A program made the translations under genes and the position numbers. Positions 40,013 through 49,917 of a stretch of DNA of 64,000 bases are shown here, piece after piece (the first letter of the stretch is position 1; each line of letters starts with the position of its first letter). The notes beneath the pieces were generated by a model. It saw only the letters and a program-made list of their open reading frames with translations. It had not been told where the DNA came from and did not search any database. Source of the DNA: Arenibacter aquaticus (GTDB taxonomy: Bacteria; Bacteroidota; Bacteroidia; Flavobacteriales; Flavobacteriaceae); assembly GCF_003957295.1 (NCBI RefSeq), contig NZ_RQPJ01000003.1, forward strand, positions 186,001 through 250,000, written 5' to 3'.

Positions 40013-41074
40013 ATGGATATATTTAAATTTATCAAAATTGATGAGGACTCTAGGATTCCCAAATATCAGCAAATCGTAGACCAAATAATTTATAATATTT
40101 CGGTGGGGAATTTAAAAATGGACGACAAGATCCCGTCTATCAATACCCTGAGCGAAGAATATTTTCTATCTAGGGATACGGTGGAGAAGGCTTATAACCT
40201 ATTAAAGGAAAGAAAGGTAATTTTGTCCATTAGGGGAAAGGGATATTACATAGCCCGTACACAGTTAATCTCAAAGGTAAATATACTCTTCCTGATCAAT
40301 AAATTGAGTTCCTATAAGATGCGGATATACAATTCCTTTATCAACAGCATAGGAGGCACTGCCCATACCGATCTTCATATTTACCATTGCGAGGAAGACC
40401 TTTTTCTTAATATTCTGGAAAAAAACAAGGGAGCGTATGACTACTATATCATCATGCCACATTTTAAGACAGACAAACTGAATCACATTAGTTTTACGGA
40501 TAAGGTGGTGGATGCAGTAAACAAAATTCCCAAGGAAAAACTGATTCTGTTAGATAACCCCATAGCTGAGGTTAAAGGAGCCTCCATTGAAATTTACCAA
40601 GACTTTGAAGATGATATTTACAGCGCCCTTAAGGAGGGACTTGCTAAAATTGCGAGCTATCAAAAACTTATTATGGTCTATCCAGAAAATTCTATCTACC
40701 CCTACCCCAAGAGAATCTTACACGGTTTTCGTAAATTTTGTGTTGAGCACAATCTGGATTTTGAATTTCTGAATGAAATTTATGATGACATTATATTGAA
40801 AAAAGGGGATCTTTTTATAACCATAAGTGAATCGGATTTGGTTAACTTGGTGAAACAAATTCGAGATCAGGAATTCATTAAAGGCACGGATATCGGTATC
40901 ATATCCTATAACGACACGCCTTTAAAAGAACTGCTGGGCATAACCTGTATATCTACTGATTTTAAGGTGATGGGCGAGACCTTGGCCCGTATGATCAAAG
41001 AAAAGAAAAAAGGGAAGATTAAAAACCCCTTTAGCTTTATTGACAGAAATTCTCTTTTAGACCTCAATGCTTAA
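40013..41074 (+). CDS. GntR-family regulator with LacI-like effector domain (probable rhamnose regulator)
   Basis: This 353-residue protein has a GntR winged helix-turn-helix (about 1-75: IPKYQQIVDQIIYNI, DKIPSINTLSEEYFLSRDTV and KGYYIAR) joined to a periplasmic-binding-protein-like effector domain (about 85-345). This combination is typical of sugar-responsive regulators in Bacteroidota. The gene is divergent from the rhamnose operon. The shared region has an operator candidate, and related sites occur upstream of the sulfatase-rhamnosidase and mutarotase genes. The effector is inferred to be rhamnose or a rhamnose phosphate. Cytoplasmic. Confidence 0.88.
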   Translation: MDIFKFIKIDEDSRIPKYQQIVDQIIYNISVGNLKMDDKIPSINTLSEEYFLSRDTVEKAYNLLKERKVILSIRGKGYYIARTQLISKVNILFLINKLSSYKMRIYNSFINSIGGTAHTDLHIYHCEEDLFLNILEKNKGAYDYYIIMPHFKTDKLNHISFTDKVVDAVNKIPKEKLILLDNPIAEVKGASIEIYQDFEDDIYSALKEGLAKIASYQKLIMVYPENSIYPYPKRILHGFRKFCVEHNLDFEFLNEIYDDIILKKGDLFITISESDLVNLVKQIRDQEFIKGTDIGIISYNDTPLKELLGITCISTDFKVMGETLARMIKEKKKGKIKNPFSFIDRNSLLDLNA

Positions 41075-41491
41075 GTTTTATTTTCATATCCAAACCAACT
41101 TGGAATCCTTAAAGCTATAATACCATGTATGTCCCTAAACGGCACTTTTCTACTATTGACACAATAGATTTAAGAAGGGACAAAAGAGTCAATGAATTAG
41201 CCACAACACAAAGACGACTAGAACATTTAAAAATGATTTTTGTCAATAGTATAACATTAACTTAAAAATGGCACATACCGGTTAAGTGTTCTTTTTCCAA
41301 TTAACAAAGGATAAATAAAAATTATAACGTATTATCTTTATGCTTTTTACAGGGAGCATTCTATTAATTAAACAATACTATAGTAAATATAAAATCTATA
41401 AAATAATGGGGTTAGGCCGCGATTGGAATCCTATACCGTATCTTAGTCCAAGCCTAAAACAGAATAAACAAAAACCAAACACTGATCTACC
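41075..41491. other. Intergenic, 417 bp upstream of the DUF4861 gene
   Basis: The region contains a weak match to the locus operator, AATCCTATACCGTAT at 41427-41441 (11 of 15 against TATCCTGTACTGTAC). No matching -7 element follows it. No gene or terminator was recognised. Confidence 0.4.
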
Positions 41492-42670
41492 ATGAAAAAA
41501 ACCAATGTTCTTTTATTTTTAAGCATACCTATTTTACTGCTCTCCTGTGAAGAAGGTGACAAAGCAGTAAAACAGATTATAGTAAAGAATACTATGGCCG
41601 TGGATAGGGCAAATGAAACAGTTTCTATAGATCTGTCCTCTCTAGACCTCAATGACAAGACCCAACTTGTTATAAGGGATGCCGAAACAAAAGAAAACCT
41701 GGTTTCACAGCAAATAGACTCCAATGACGACGGTAAACTGGATGCCATACTCTTCCAACCTAAAATAGCTGCCAACAGTGAAAGAACATTTCAAATAAGC
41801 AGCACCCAAAGTCCACAGCTAACGGACAGTATACCAAACTGCTATTCACGATTTGTCCCTGAACGCACAGACGATTATGCTTGGGAAAACAACAGGGTTG
41901 CTTTTAGGACCTATGGGCCTACGGCCCAAAAAATGGTTGAAGAGGATATAAAGGGAGGTACGCTTTCCAGTGGAATAGATGCCTGGTTAAAACGTGTAGA
42001 TTACCCCATCATCAATAAATGGTATAAAAAAGAATTGGAGACCGATGGTAGCTACCACAAAGATACGGGAGAAGGCTTGGACAATTTTCATGTAGGGAGT
42101 AGCCGTGGTGTAGGTGGAATCGCCAAAAAGGTAGACACCACCTATTATTTTTCCAAAAACTTTACCTCTTGGAAAACCTTGTGTACCGGCCCCATACGAA
42201 CCAGCTTTGTGTTAACCTACGCCAATTGGGATGCAGCGGGGAATACCATATCTGAAGAAAAGAGGATTTCCCTGGATTACGGCAGTAATCTTTCCAAGTT
42301 CGTTATTACGGCAAGAGGTACAGATACCTTGTCTGCAGGTTTAACACTTCATGAAAAGGACGGAGATATTGCAGTTAATGAACAAATGGGGTGGATAAGC
42401 TATTGGGAACCCCATGAAGACTCTGAACTGGGTACGGCAATAGTAGTACCCGAAAATGCAATGGTTGGCCATGAACACTATTTAACCGACCAAAAAGATG
42501 AAAGCAACTTGTTTGCCCACATCAAAAAAAAGGACAATAAAATTACCTATTATGCCGGTTTTGGATGGAAGAAAAGCGGACAATTTGCAACCAAAGCGGC
42601 TTGGGAGAAGTATGTAAACGATTTCGCCCAGCGTATAAAAAATCCTTTGTTGGTAGAGATCAAACAATAA
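41492..42670 (+). CDS. DUF4861 lipoprotein (possible glycan dehydratase)
   Basis: This 392-residue protein has a lipoprotein signal (LLLSC, Cys 19), so it is exported and anchored. The body fits DUF4861, with ENNRVAFRTYGP (about 129-140), GLDNFHVGSSRGVGGIA, WKTLCTGPIRTSFVLTYANW and YYAGFGWKKSGQF. Genes of this family occur in algal-polysaccharide loci. I recall, with moderate confidence, that a member of the ulvan locus of Formosa agariphila was shown to be an oligosaccharide dehydratase. It lies between the rhamnose regulator gene and the sulfatase-rhamnosidase gene, which fits a role on rhamnose-rich oligosaccharides. Confidence 0.83.
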   Translation: MKKTNVLLFLSIPILLLSCEEGDKAVKQIIVKNTMAVDRANETVSIDLSSLDLNDKTQLVIRDAETKENLVSQQIDSNDDGKLDAILFQPKIAANSERTFQISSTQSPQLTDSIPNCYSRFVPERTDDYAWENNRVAFRTYGPTAQKMVEEDIKGGTLSSGIDAWLKRVDYPIINKWYKKELETDGSYHKDTGEGLDNFHVGSSRGVGGIAKKVDTTYYFSKNFTSWKTLCTGPIRTSFVLTYANWDAAGNTISEEKRISLDYGSNLSKFVITARGTDTLSAGLTLHEKDGDIAVNEQMGWISYWEPHEDSELGTAIVVPENAMVGHEHYLTDQKDESNLFAHIKKKDNKITYYAGFGWKKSGQFATKAAWEKYVNDFAQRIKNPLLVEIKQ

Positions 42671-42782
42671 GTAAACAATGCTATGTGTCATTTAGTAGGC
42701 TGCTAGTTAGGCAGCAAACGGCATTTATAATATGACCGTATTATTGTTTTAATTATCAAGACATTCCACAGCATAAACTATT

Positions 42783-43352
42783 ATGAGCACTTTAAAAGAT
42801 TTTCAAAAGTTGGTCGTAGCCAATGCCTCCCAAGTAAAAGGACTGTCTCCAGGGGACACGGCACCTAATTTTAAGCTACCCAATGCAAATGGTAAAATTA
42901 TAACACTGACGGACCTTTTAAAAACTGGGGTTGTAATCATAAAGTTCTACCGTGGTGAATGGTGCCCCATATGCAATTTAGATCTCCGGGAAATACAGAA
43001 GCATTTACCTGAAATTGAATCTTTTGGAGCTTCTTTGGTAGCCATTAGTCCTCAAAGGCCGGATGATGCCCTAACGGCCGTACAAAAAAATGAACTGGGC
43101 TTTGAAGTACTCAGTGATGCCGACCAACAAGTGATACGGGCCTATAACCTTCAATTTGATCCAGGCCCCGATTATCACAAACGCCGTGATTTAACCCTAC
43201 TTAACGGAGAAGGGCTAAAAACCCTCCCCGTTCCCGCCACATTTATCATTACCGGAGACCAAATAATTGAAGCGGGCCATGTGGAACCGGACTACACACA
43301 ACGGATGGCCCCAGTAGAAATCATCAAAGTGCTAAGAAGCATAAAAAAATAG
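42783..43352 (+). CDS. Peroxiredoxin-like (AhpC/TSA-type) protein
   Basis: This 189-residue protein has a thioredoxin fold. The active site is YRGEWCPICN with Cys 61 and Cys 64, a CxxC arrangement instead of the usual single peroxidatic Cys with PxxxTxxC. The N-terminal GDTAPNFKLPNANGKIITL is typical of the AhpC/TSA family. It lacks a signal peptide and is cytoplasmic. It follows the DUF4861 gene after 112 bp and may be co-transcribed with it, but there is no clear functional link to sugar use. It could reduce peroxides or act as a thiol oxidoreductase. Confidence 0.85.
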   Translation: MSTLKDFQKLVVANASQVKGLSPGDTAPNFKLPNANGKIITLTDLLKTGVVIIKFYRGEWCPICNLDLREIQKHLPEIESFGASLVAISPQRPDDALTAVQKNELGFEVLSDADQQVIRAYNLQFDPGPDYHKRRDLTLLNGEGLKTLPVPATFIITGDQIIEAGHVEPDYTQRMAPVEIIKVLRSIKK

Positions 43353-43719
43353 GCCTTATCTATTTATACAGAATACCATGTTATACTGGTACAATCCCAA
43401 GTCCGCAACCTAAAACCAGTTTAGAAAGATAAAACAAATAAACCTACTCCTTTCTATTGTTCCTTTTGAAAAATAACGCAAGGGCTTCTTTTTCTTTTTC
43501 AGGACAGCACAGGATAGCTAATAGTAATATAAACCCTAAGTTTGAAGAGGTCTTTTTTGAGCATCAAGGAAACTATGTCTAATGTGTAAGTAGTTCAAAA
43601 TCCGTACATTTTACAAAAATCCAGCTGCTTCGTTATAAAAAAGACCACTTAATTACTAACTTATGTTCCAACTATTAATAGACTACATATAGCAGTCCAT
43701 TAAAACAAAACACCTTTAG
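43353..43719. other. Intergenic, 367 bp, promoter region of the sulfatase-rhamnosidase gene
   Basis: The region holds the operator candidate at 43502-43516 and a TAAGTTTG -7-like element at 43537-43544. This gives an untranslated leader of about 170 bases before the gene at 43720. No other gene was recognised. Confidence 0.55.
43502..43544 (+). promoter_or_regulatory. Operator and -7 element upstream of the sulfatase-rhamnosidase gene
   Basis: The reverse complement of 43502-43516 is TATCCTGTGCTGTCC, matching 13 of 15 bases of the rhamnose operator TATCCTGTACTGTAC. It is followed 20 bases later by TAAGTTTG (43537-43544), a perfect TAnnTTTG. Spacing is similar to that at the rhamnose divergent promoter. 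Confidence 0.55.
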
Positions 43720-46700
43720 ATGAAAGTAAGAGCTGTAGCTGTATTCCTATTTTGTGCTTGCACCCTTGTGTTAAAAGCACAAAAATCCGGTCAAGAACAG
43801 AATCAAAAAAAACCTAACATTATCTTTATTCTAACCGATGATCAGCGCTTTGATGCCCTTGGTTATTCAGGGAACAAACTCATTTCCACTCCAGAGATGG
43901 ACAAATTGGCCAAGGAAGGGACTTATTTTGAAAATGCCATGGTCACCACACCTATATGTGCGGCCAGTAGAGCTAGCATATTGACCGGTCTCTATGAACG
44001 TACCCATAACTATAATTTTAAAACCGGCAATATTAGGGATTCCTATATGGCCAACTCCTATCCTACCCTCCTAAAGAAAAATGGCTATGTTACAGGTTTT
44101 TATGGAAAATATGGAGTGAGATATGACGGCCTGGATAAGCAATTTGATAAGTTTGAATCCTACGATCGCAACAATAGGTTTAAGGATAAACGTGGGTACT
44201 ATTACAAAACCCTGGGAAAGGATACAGTACACCTAACCCGTTATACCGGTCAGAAGGCCATTGATTTCATTGCCGATGCCAAAACCGACACTCCATTTTG
44301 CCTCTCATTGAGTTTTAGTGCTCCCCATGCCCATGATTCTGCCAAGGATCAATACTTTTGGCAAAAGGAGTCCAATGCTTTACTGGCCAACACGGAAATT
44401 CCTGCCCCTGCATTAGGGGAAGACAAATATTTTGAAGCCCAACCACAGTTTGTCCGTGACGGCTTTAATCGTTTACGATGGACATGGCGTTATGATACAC
44501 CTGAAAAATACCAGCACAGTGTAAAAGGGTATTATAGAATGATTTCAGGGATAGACCGTGAAATTGCCAAAATCAGGGAAGAACTAAAGAAAAAGGGACT
44601 TGATAAGAACACCGTAATTATTTTGATGGGGGATAATGGCTATTTTTTGGGTGAGCGCCAGCTAGCCGGAAAATGGTTGTTATACGACAATTCCGTTAGG
44701 GTACCCTTAATAGTCTTTGATCCACGCTTAAAAAAGCAAAAAGACAATGATGCCCTAGCATTGAACATTGATGTCCCCTCAACTATCCTGGACTTGGCGG
44801 GGGTAGATACACCTAAAGCGTGGCAGGGCAAGAGCCTGATGCCGATCATTAGAAATCCTAAAACCGACTTTGAACGGGACACCGTTTTAATAGAGCATCT
44901 ATGGGAATTTAAGGACATTCCCCCTAGTGAAGGAGTACGGACAAAAAATTGGAAATACTTCCGTTATGTGAATGACCAATCCTTTGAGGAGCTTTATAAT
45001 CTAAAGGACGACCCACAGGAAACCAATAATTTGGCGAAAGACCCAAAATATGCTGATAAACTGCAATCTTTTCGAAAAAAGACGAATAGCCTAATTCTTG
45101 AACTTTCCGACGAATATTCAAAAGGCCCGTCCAATTTAATCGTGGAATGGATTAGAGATACTAATGGGGTTACTATAATTGATTCCAAACCAGAATACGG
45201 TTGGGTGGTCCCCAAGGGGGCGGTTTCCCAATCGGCATACCAAATATTGGTGTCATCCTCCAAAGAAAACATCAACAATAACATAGGTGATATTTGGAAC
45301 AGTGGGGAAGTGAGAAGCAATAACTCAACTGATATAGAGCATGGCGGAGCCCAATTAAAAAGTGGGGAGACCTACTTCTGGAAAGTACGTATATGGGATC
45401 AGGTAAATCGTCTTACTCGCTATTCCCAAACACAATCGTTCACTATGGGGAGCCCAAAAGCCACCATCACTACCCCAAATAGTTTTCAAGTTGATAAAAT
45501 AAAACCTAGAGTATTCGAAAAAAGAGGTGATAGTTATTTTATGGACTTTGGTAAAGATGCCTTTGCAACCCTAAATTTCACATACAATGCCAAAACCGCG
45601 CATACACTAACTGTTCGTATAGGGGAACAATTGGAGGGGGAAAAGATTAACAGGACTCCCTTTAAAAGGAGCCATATAAGGTATCAGGAAATTAAAGTGG
45701 CAGTGACACCCGAACAAACCCAATACCAACTTCAAATTAAACCCAACAAACGTAATACCTTACCGGGCAAAGCATTGCCATTACCGGAAGGGTTTCCAGT
45801 ATTGATGCCTTTTAGATACGCAGAAATAGAAGGATCACAAGAACCTTTGATCGCAGAAAATTTTACCCAATTGGCCCATCACAGTTATTGGGAAGAAGAT
45901 GCCAGTAGTTTTAAAAGCTCAGATGATATTTTGAATCAAGTCTGGGATCTTTGCAAGTATTCCATAAAAGCCACTACATTCAACGGACTATATGTTGATG
46001 GGGACAGGGAACGCATTCCTTATGAGGCCGATGCTTATTTAAATCAACTAAGCCATTATACCACCGATCGAGAATATGCCATTGCCAGGCAGACCATAGA
46101 ATATTTTATGGAACACCCTACATGGCCTACCGAATGGCAGCAGCATGTAGCGCTAATGTTCTATGCCGATTACATGTATACCGGCAATACGGAACTTATA
46201 GAAAAATATTACGATCAATTAAAATACAAAACCCTTTATGAGCTTGCGAACGAAGATGGATTGATTACCTCCAAAAAAATGACCCCGGAATTAATGGCCA
46301 ATCTTGGATTTCCAAAGACCATGAAGGAAACCTTCAGGGATATAGTGGATTGGCCCTCTGCAGGTTGGGGCGGGGATCCCAACAACAAAGGGGAACGCGA
46401 CGGTTACGTATTTAAGGATTACAATACCGTAGTGAATGCATTTTACTACCAGAACATGAAAATAATGGCTGAATTTGCCAAGGTTTTGGGCAAGACTCAG
46501 GAAGCCTTGGATTATAAATTAAGAGCTATAAAAGCAAAGAAGGCTTTTAACGAAAAAATGTTTGATGCGGAGCGTGGGATATACATTGATGGGATTGGTA
46601 CGGACCATGCTTCCCTACATGCCAATATGATGCCCTTGGCCTTCAATATGGTTCCCCAAGAACACATAAAGTCTGTAGTAGAGTTTGTTAAATCTAGAGG

Positions 46701-47241
46701 GATGGCCTGCAGCGTGTATGGTTCCCAATATTTAATGGACGGCTTATACAATGCGGGAGCAGAAGATTATGCCTTGGACCTATTGACCGATACCAGTGAC
46801 AGAAGTTGGTATAATATGATCCGTATCGGCTCTACCATTACCCTGGAAGCATGGGATTTAAAATATAAAAATAACCTGGATTGGAACCATGCATGGGGGG
46901 CTGTCCCTGCCAACGCCATTCCACGTGGACTTTGGGGTATACAGCCCAAAACACCCGGTTTTGGCATTGCCACCATAAAACCTCAAATGGGTAATTTAAA
47001 GAATAGCAGTATTGAGGTCCCTACCATTAAAGGAACCATAAAGGCTGATTACAAAAATGTAAGTTCCCGCCAGCAATTATACACCATTGAAATCCCCGCC
47101 AATATGGTAGCCGAATTTAAATTGACAAATGCTGCGGGAAAAGAACTGATGCACAACGGAAAAAAAGTACCTACGGCCTTTGGTTCGGTGAGGTTAACCC
47201 CTGGCAAACATGAAATAAAATTGGTAATTAATTCCTTTTAA
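43720..47241 (+). CDS. Sulfatase - GH78 alpha-L-rhamnosidase fusion
   Basis: This 1173-residue exported protein has a signal peptide (about 1-20, ending LKAQ). Residues about 30-470 form an S1-type sulfatase: [13 protein letters not shown] with metal Asp 40 and 41, the formylglycine motif CAASR at Cys 80 (CxAxR variant), and a late [11 protein letters not shown]. Residues about 480-1173 are GH78: PVKGYQI-type N-terminal strand region ([25 protein letters not shown]), a catalytic (alpha/alpha)6 barrel with [20 protein letters not shown], and the C-terminal beta domain. It could remove sulfate from rhamnose-3-sulfate and then cleave the rhamnoside. I recall the same domain pairing in the ulvan locus of Formosa agariphila. 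Confidence 0.93.
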   Translation: MKVRAVAVFLFCACTLVLKAQKSGQEQNQKKPNIIFILTDDQRFDALGYSGNKLISTPEMDKLAKEGTYFENAMVTTPICAASRASILTGLYERTHNYNFKTGNIRDSYMANSYPTLLKKNGYVTGFYGKYGVRYDGLDKQFDKFESYDRNNRFKDKRGYYYKTLGKDTVHLTRYTGQKAIDFIADAKTDTPFCLSLSFSAPHAHDSAKDQYFWQKESNALLANTEIPAPALGEDKYFEAQPQFVRDGFNRLRWTWRYDTPEKYQHSVKGYYRMISGIDREIAKIREELKKKGLDKNTVIILMGDNGYFLGERQLAGKWLLYDNSVRVPLIVFDPRLKKQKDNDALALNIDVPSTILDLAGVDTPKAWQGKSLMPIIRNPKTDFERDTVLIEHLWEFKDIPPSEGVRTKNWKYFRYVNDQSFEELYNLKDDPQETNNLAKDPKYADKLQSFRKKTNSLILELSDEYSKGPSNLIVEWIRDTNGVTIIDSKPEYGWVVPKGAVSQSAYQILVSSSKENINNNIGDIWNSGEVRSNNSTDIEHGGAQLKSGETYFWKVRIWDQVNRLTRYSQTQSFTMGSPKATITTPNSFQVDKIKPRVFEKRGDSYFMDFGKDAFATLNFTYNAKTAHTLTVRIGEQLEGEKINRTPFKRSHIRYQEIKVAVTPEQTQYQLQIKPNKRNTLPGKALPLPEGFPVLMPFRYAEIEGSQEPLIAENFTQLAHHSYWEEDASSFKSSDDILNQVWDLCKYSIKATTFNGLYVDGDRERIPYEADAYLNQLSHYTTDREYAIARQTIEYFMEHPTWPTEWQQHVALMFYADYMYTGNTELIEKYYDQLKYKTLYELANEDGLITSKKMTPELMANLGFPKTMKETFRDIVDWPSAGWGGDPNNKGERDGYVFKDYNTVVNAFYYQNMKIMAEFAKVLGKTQEALDYKLRAIKAKKAFNEKMFDAERGIYIDGIGTDHASLHANMMPLAFNMVPQEHIKSVVEFVKSRGMACSVYGSQYLMDGLYNAGAEDYALDLLTDTSDRSWYNMIRIGSTITLEAWDLKYKNNLDWNHAWGAVPANAIPRGLWGIQPKTPGFGIATIKPQMGNLKNSSIEVPTIKGTIKADYKNVSSRQQLYTIEIPANMVAEFKLTNAAGKELMHNGKKVPTAFGSVRLTPGKHEIKLVINSF

Positions 47242-47409
47242 GGGAAGCTGTACCATTGGCAATTGAAAACCCAAGGTTAATAATAAGTTGTATCTATTTG
47301 ATTGCAATAAGTTATAAATATAGAAAGGTATTTTATTTTACAAAGTAGAAGTTTTGTAATTGGATTAGGTCCTCTTTTATTGCTAAAATTTGAAAATATA
47401 TTTCTTTAT

Positions 47410-47451
47410 AATCTAAAAAATGCGTGTCCCTGGACACGCATTTTTTAGATT
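47410..47451. terminator. Bidirectional terminator, 20-bp perfect hairpin
   Basis: AATCTAAAAAATGCGTGTCC (47410-47429) pairs with its exact reverse complement at 47432-47451, with a 2-base loop in between. T-runs occur on both strands. It separates the convergent sulfatase-rhamnosidase and sulfatase genes. Confidence 0.9.
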
Positions 47452-47480
47452 AAGGCTTATTACACAGCTATAAAAATTTG

Positions 47481-48920
47481 TTAATGGGTGTAAGGTACCG
47501 TACCGGTCTCATCTACCGGATATCCCCACTTTTTTATGTATTCCATACCTGGAAGAAACTCATCTCCCGTCTCTTTTAACCGCTGGGCCAGTAGACTCTC
47601 CAGGTCGTCTTGTAATGCTGTATACCCCTCGTTGCCTATCAGGTTATTTAATTGGTAGGGATCATTAACATTGTCAAAAAGCAACCATGGCCCGTTTAAA
47701 TCCCTGGCATAGGTGTATTGTTGGGTCTTAATGGCCCTGTACTCCCTACCTCCTTTAGTTACCCTATTCCATTGTCCAAAAGGTTGTACACAGCTTAGTA
47801 AAGTAGCACCTCCCATCTGTTTCCTGCCTTCCATATAAGGCCTATAATCCAACCCTTCAACGGTACTGGGTATGGAAATATCACATAGGCTTAGTAGTGT
47901 AGGCATAATATCTTCAGAATTCATCAGGGCATCCCTTTCCCCAGCTGCAATGTTTAGCTTTTCAGGAAGGTAATAAAGCATAGGTACCCTGGCCGATTCC
48001 TCATAAGGTTGCTGCTTTTTATAGGCACCATGGGAGCCCAATAGGTCTCCATGATCGGCAGTAAACACAATGATGGTATTTTCAAATTGTCCGGATTCCT
48101 TTAGATTTTTTATCACCTTGCCAATCATGTCATCCAATGCCGCTATATGTGCATAATAACCCGCCAAATCTTTTTTTGCCCGCTCCTTTAGGCTATCCGG
48201 TACATTTCTGCGGAGTTGAATCTTTTCCGGATCAAATCGGTTCCGGTATTCCACTGGGGCAGTATGGTATGGTGCGTGTGGGGTTCCGTAGGAAAGAATC
48301 ATCATAAATGGATTCTCGGTAGACTTCCTTTCCTTGATATAGTCTATGGCAGCATCGGTCTGTTCAAAGGTGTCATAGCCCTCCCAAATTTTTCTATTGG
48401 GGTCATCGTTGTCATAGTACACAGATTTGTTGTAATCGTGGGTGCATTCGTTGCCTTTCCAGAACTTAAAGCCCTGTCTCCTTTGTCCAGGGGCAACATT
48501 CTGCAGCCTTCCATGACCGTCCAAGTGCCATTTACCAATGTATCCTGTATCATAACCTTCCTTATTAAACACTTTCGCAATAGTCACCGCATTGGTATCC
48601 AGCTGCACATCGTTCATAAAGACCCCATGGGTCAATGGGCGCTGTCCGGTTAATAGTGATGCCCTAAATGGGGAACAGACCGGCATACCGGAAACCGCAT
48701 TTTTAAAATTAACGCTTATGGCCGCCAAACTATCCAAGTTTGGAGTACTTATATTGGGGTCTCCAGCATAGCCCGTTGCCTGTGCACGCCATTGGTCAGT
48801 AATTAGGATCAATACATTGGGAGGTTCCTTTTCTTGGGCTGCTACGGCCTTCTTCTTTTCTGCACAACTCCCAATAAGGAGGATACCTAATATAGTGATT
48901 AAATAACTGCTTTTTTTCAT
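47481..48920 (-). CDS. Lipoprotein sulfatase (S1 family)
   Basis: This 479-residue protein has a lipoprotein signal (IGSC, Cys 19) and an S1-type sulfatase domain. Landmarks are ITDQWRAQATGY (metal Asp), the formylglycine motif CSPFR (Cys 82, canonical CxPxR), the substrate-side IGKWHLDGHG and TADHGDLLGSHG. Mature enzyme needs Cys-to-formylglycine conversion by an anaerobic or FGE-type maturase, which is not in this window. It would cleave sulfate esters from algal polysaccharide at the surface or in the periplasm. The substrate cannot be fixed from sequence. It is convergent with the sulfatase-rhamnosidase gene. Confidence 0.93.
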   Translation of the reverse strand: MKKSSYLITILGILLIGSCAEKKKAVAAQEKEPPNVLILITDQWRAQATGYAGDPNISTPNLDSLAAISVNFKNAVSGMPVCSPFRASLLTGQRPLTHGVFMNDVQLDTNAVTIAKVFNKEGYDTGYIGKWHLDGHGRLQNVAPGQRRQGFKFWKGNECTHDYNKSVYYDNDDPNRKIWEGYDTFEQTDAAIDYIKERKSTENPFMMILSYGTPHAPYHTAPVEYRNRFDPEKIQLRRNVPDSLKERAKKDLAGYYAHIAALDDMIGKVIKNLKESGQFENTIIVFTADHGDLLGSHGAYKKQQPYEESARVPMLYYLPEKLNIAAGERDALMNSEDIMPTLLSLCDISIPSTVEGLDYRPYMEGRKQMGGATLLSCVQPFGQWNRVTKGGREYRAIKTQQYTYARDLNGPWLLFDNVNDPYQLNNLIGNEGYTALQDDLESLLAQRLKETGDEFLPGMEYIKKWGYPVDETGTVPYTH

Positions 48921-48932
48921 GCTTATTCTTAT

Positions 48933-49082
48933 TTATAATTTAGGATTCCAGGAGGCTTCAATCTTGTTTTTTAAATCATTTACAACTTCTGGTTTTTCAT
49001 TTGCCAGGTTTACTTGTTCAAAAGGGTCTTTAAAAATATTGTATAGCTGGATTTCGGTATTACTCCCCTCTATTTTTATGTA
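48933..49082 (-). pseudogene. 3' relic of another sulfatase gene
   Basis: An open stretch of 49 codons on the minus strand ends in NIFKDPFEQVNLAN, followed by PEVVNDLKNKIEASW. This is the C-terminal signature of S1 sulfatases (LYNL-DP-E-NLA). An in-frame TGA lies directly upstream (49083-49085), with no start codon or remaining sulfatase body. It therefore looks like the tail of a deleted sulfatase gene, beside the intact sulfatase at 47481-48920 and directly before the mutarotase promoter region. Confidence 0.72.
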
Positions 49083-49244
49083 TCACAGGCAGTTTTTGCC
49101 CCTAATCTTAACTATGTGAATTTTCAATACCCGGCATGGCAACAAAAAGCACTGTAAGATTGGTCTTCCTATATCATTAACATAATAGTGCACATTGGAA
49201 ATAGAAATTAATAAAACAATATTAACTTTCGTTCCCAACAAATG

Positions 49245-49313
49245 CATCCTGTACTATGCTGTATAAACTTTCTTTAGTGATTATTGCACACTTAACCAGC
49301 ACTGTACAGGATA
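49245..49313 (+). promoter_or_regulatory. Two inverted operator candidates upstream of rhaM
   Basis: CATCCTGTACTATGC (49245-49259) matches 12 of 15 bases of TATCCTGTACTGTAC. The reverse complement of 49299-49313, TATCCTGTACAGTGC, matches 13 of 15. The two copies face each other about 40 bases apart. A near -7 element, TATTTTTA, lies about 20 bases further downstream. Confidence 0.55.
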
Positions 49314-49400
49314 CGTAAATTTACTTCATGGTTTATTTTTATCAAAATTGGAACTCAGCTAGTTTTAGTTTGTTTACATGAATACATAAAAGAAATTAAT

Positions 49401-49715
49401 ATGATAAGAAAAGCATTTAAAATGAAAGTCTACCCAAGCCAAATAGAGGAATATACCAAAAGACACAATCCTATTTGGAAGGAACTTGAAGAAGTTTTAA
49501 AAAATCATGGGGTTCATCATTACAGTATTTTTTTCGATAATGAAACCCATTCACTGTTTGGTTATGCCGAATTGGAATCCGAAGAAAAATGGCATGCAAT
49601 TGCGGATACCGAAATTTGTAAAAAGTGGTGGGAATACATGGCAGACTTAATGGAAACCAACCCGGATAATAGCCCGGTTTCGAAAGACTTAAAAACTGTT
49701 TTTTATCTTCCATAA
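49401..49715 (+). CDS. rhaM: L-rhamnose mutarotase
   Basis: This 104-residue protein fits Rha[27 protein letters not shown], then [21 protein letters not shown] and [11 protein letters not shown]. The conserved His in the first and second segments are the ring-opening residues. It interconverts alpha and beta L-rhamnose, which helps the isomerase. No signal peptide. Two operator candidates lie upstream, as for the rhamnose operon. The next gene on the same strand is class I fructose-1,6-bisphosphatase, 202 bp downstream. Confidence 0.9.
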   Translation: MIRKAFKMKVYPSQIEEYTKRHNPIWKELEEVLKNHGVHHYSIFFDNETHSLFGYAELESEEKWHAIADTEICKKWWEYMADLMETNPDNSPVSKDLKTVFYLP

Positions 49716-49917
49716 AATCAATATTATGGTGAATCTACCTCCCAGATTTTAATATATCTAAAAAAGCCACTATATTAAGCCTATAGCCGATGGTTCTCCA
49801 ATTTGTTGCCCGTAATAAAAAGGGAGTCCTTTCCTTGGTGATGTTTGTCAAAGGCGTAAGCTGCGGGGAATGGCGTCCAATACAGTAAAGTAGATTAAAA
49901 ACTAAACACCTTATCCT

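Larger units (their letters stand above)
48921..49400. other. Intergenic, 480 bp with sulfatase relic and operators
   Basis: The region holds the sulfatase 3' relic (48933-49082) and two inward-facing operator candidates (49245-49259 and 49299-49313) before the mutarotase gene. No intact gene was seen. Confidence 0.6.

Noticed and set aside
43530-43582. A short coding-like stretch (PKFEEVFFEHQGNYV) in the sulfatase-rhamnosidase leader
   Set aside because: Stops lie directly upstream in frame, there is no start, and it overlaps the promoter-like TAAGTTTG element. Too short to call a relic.
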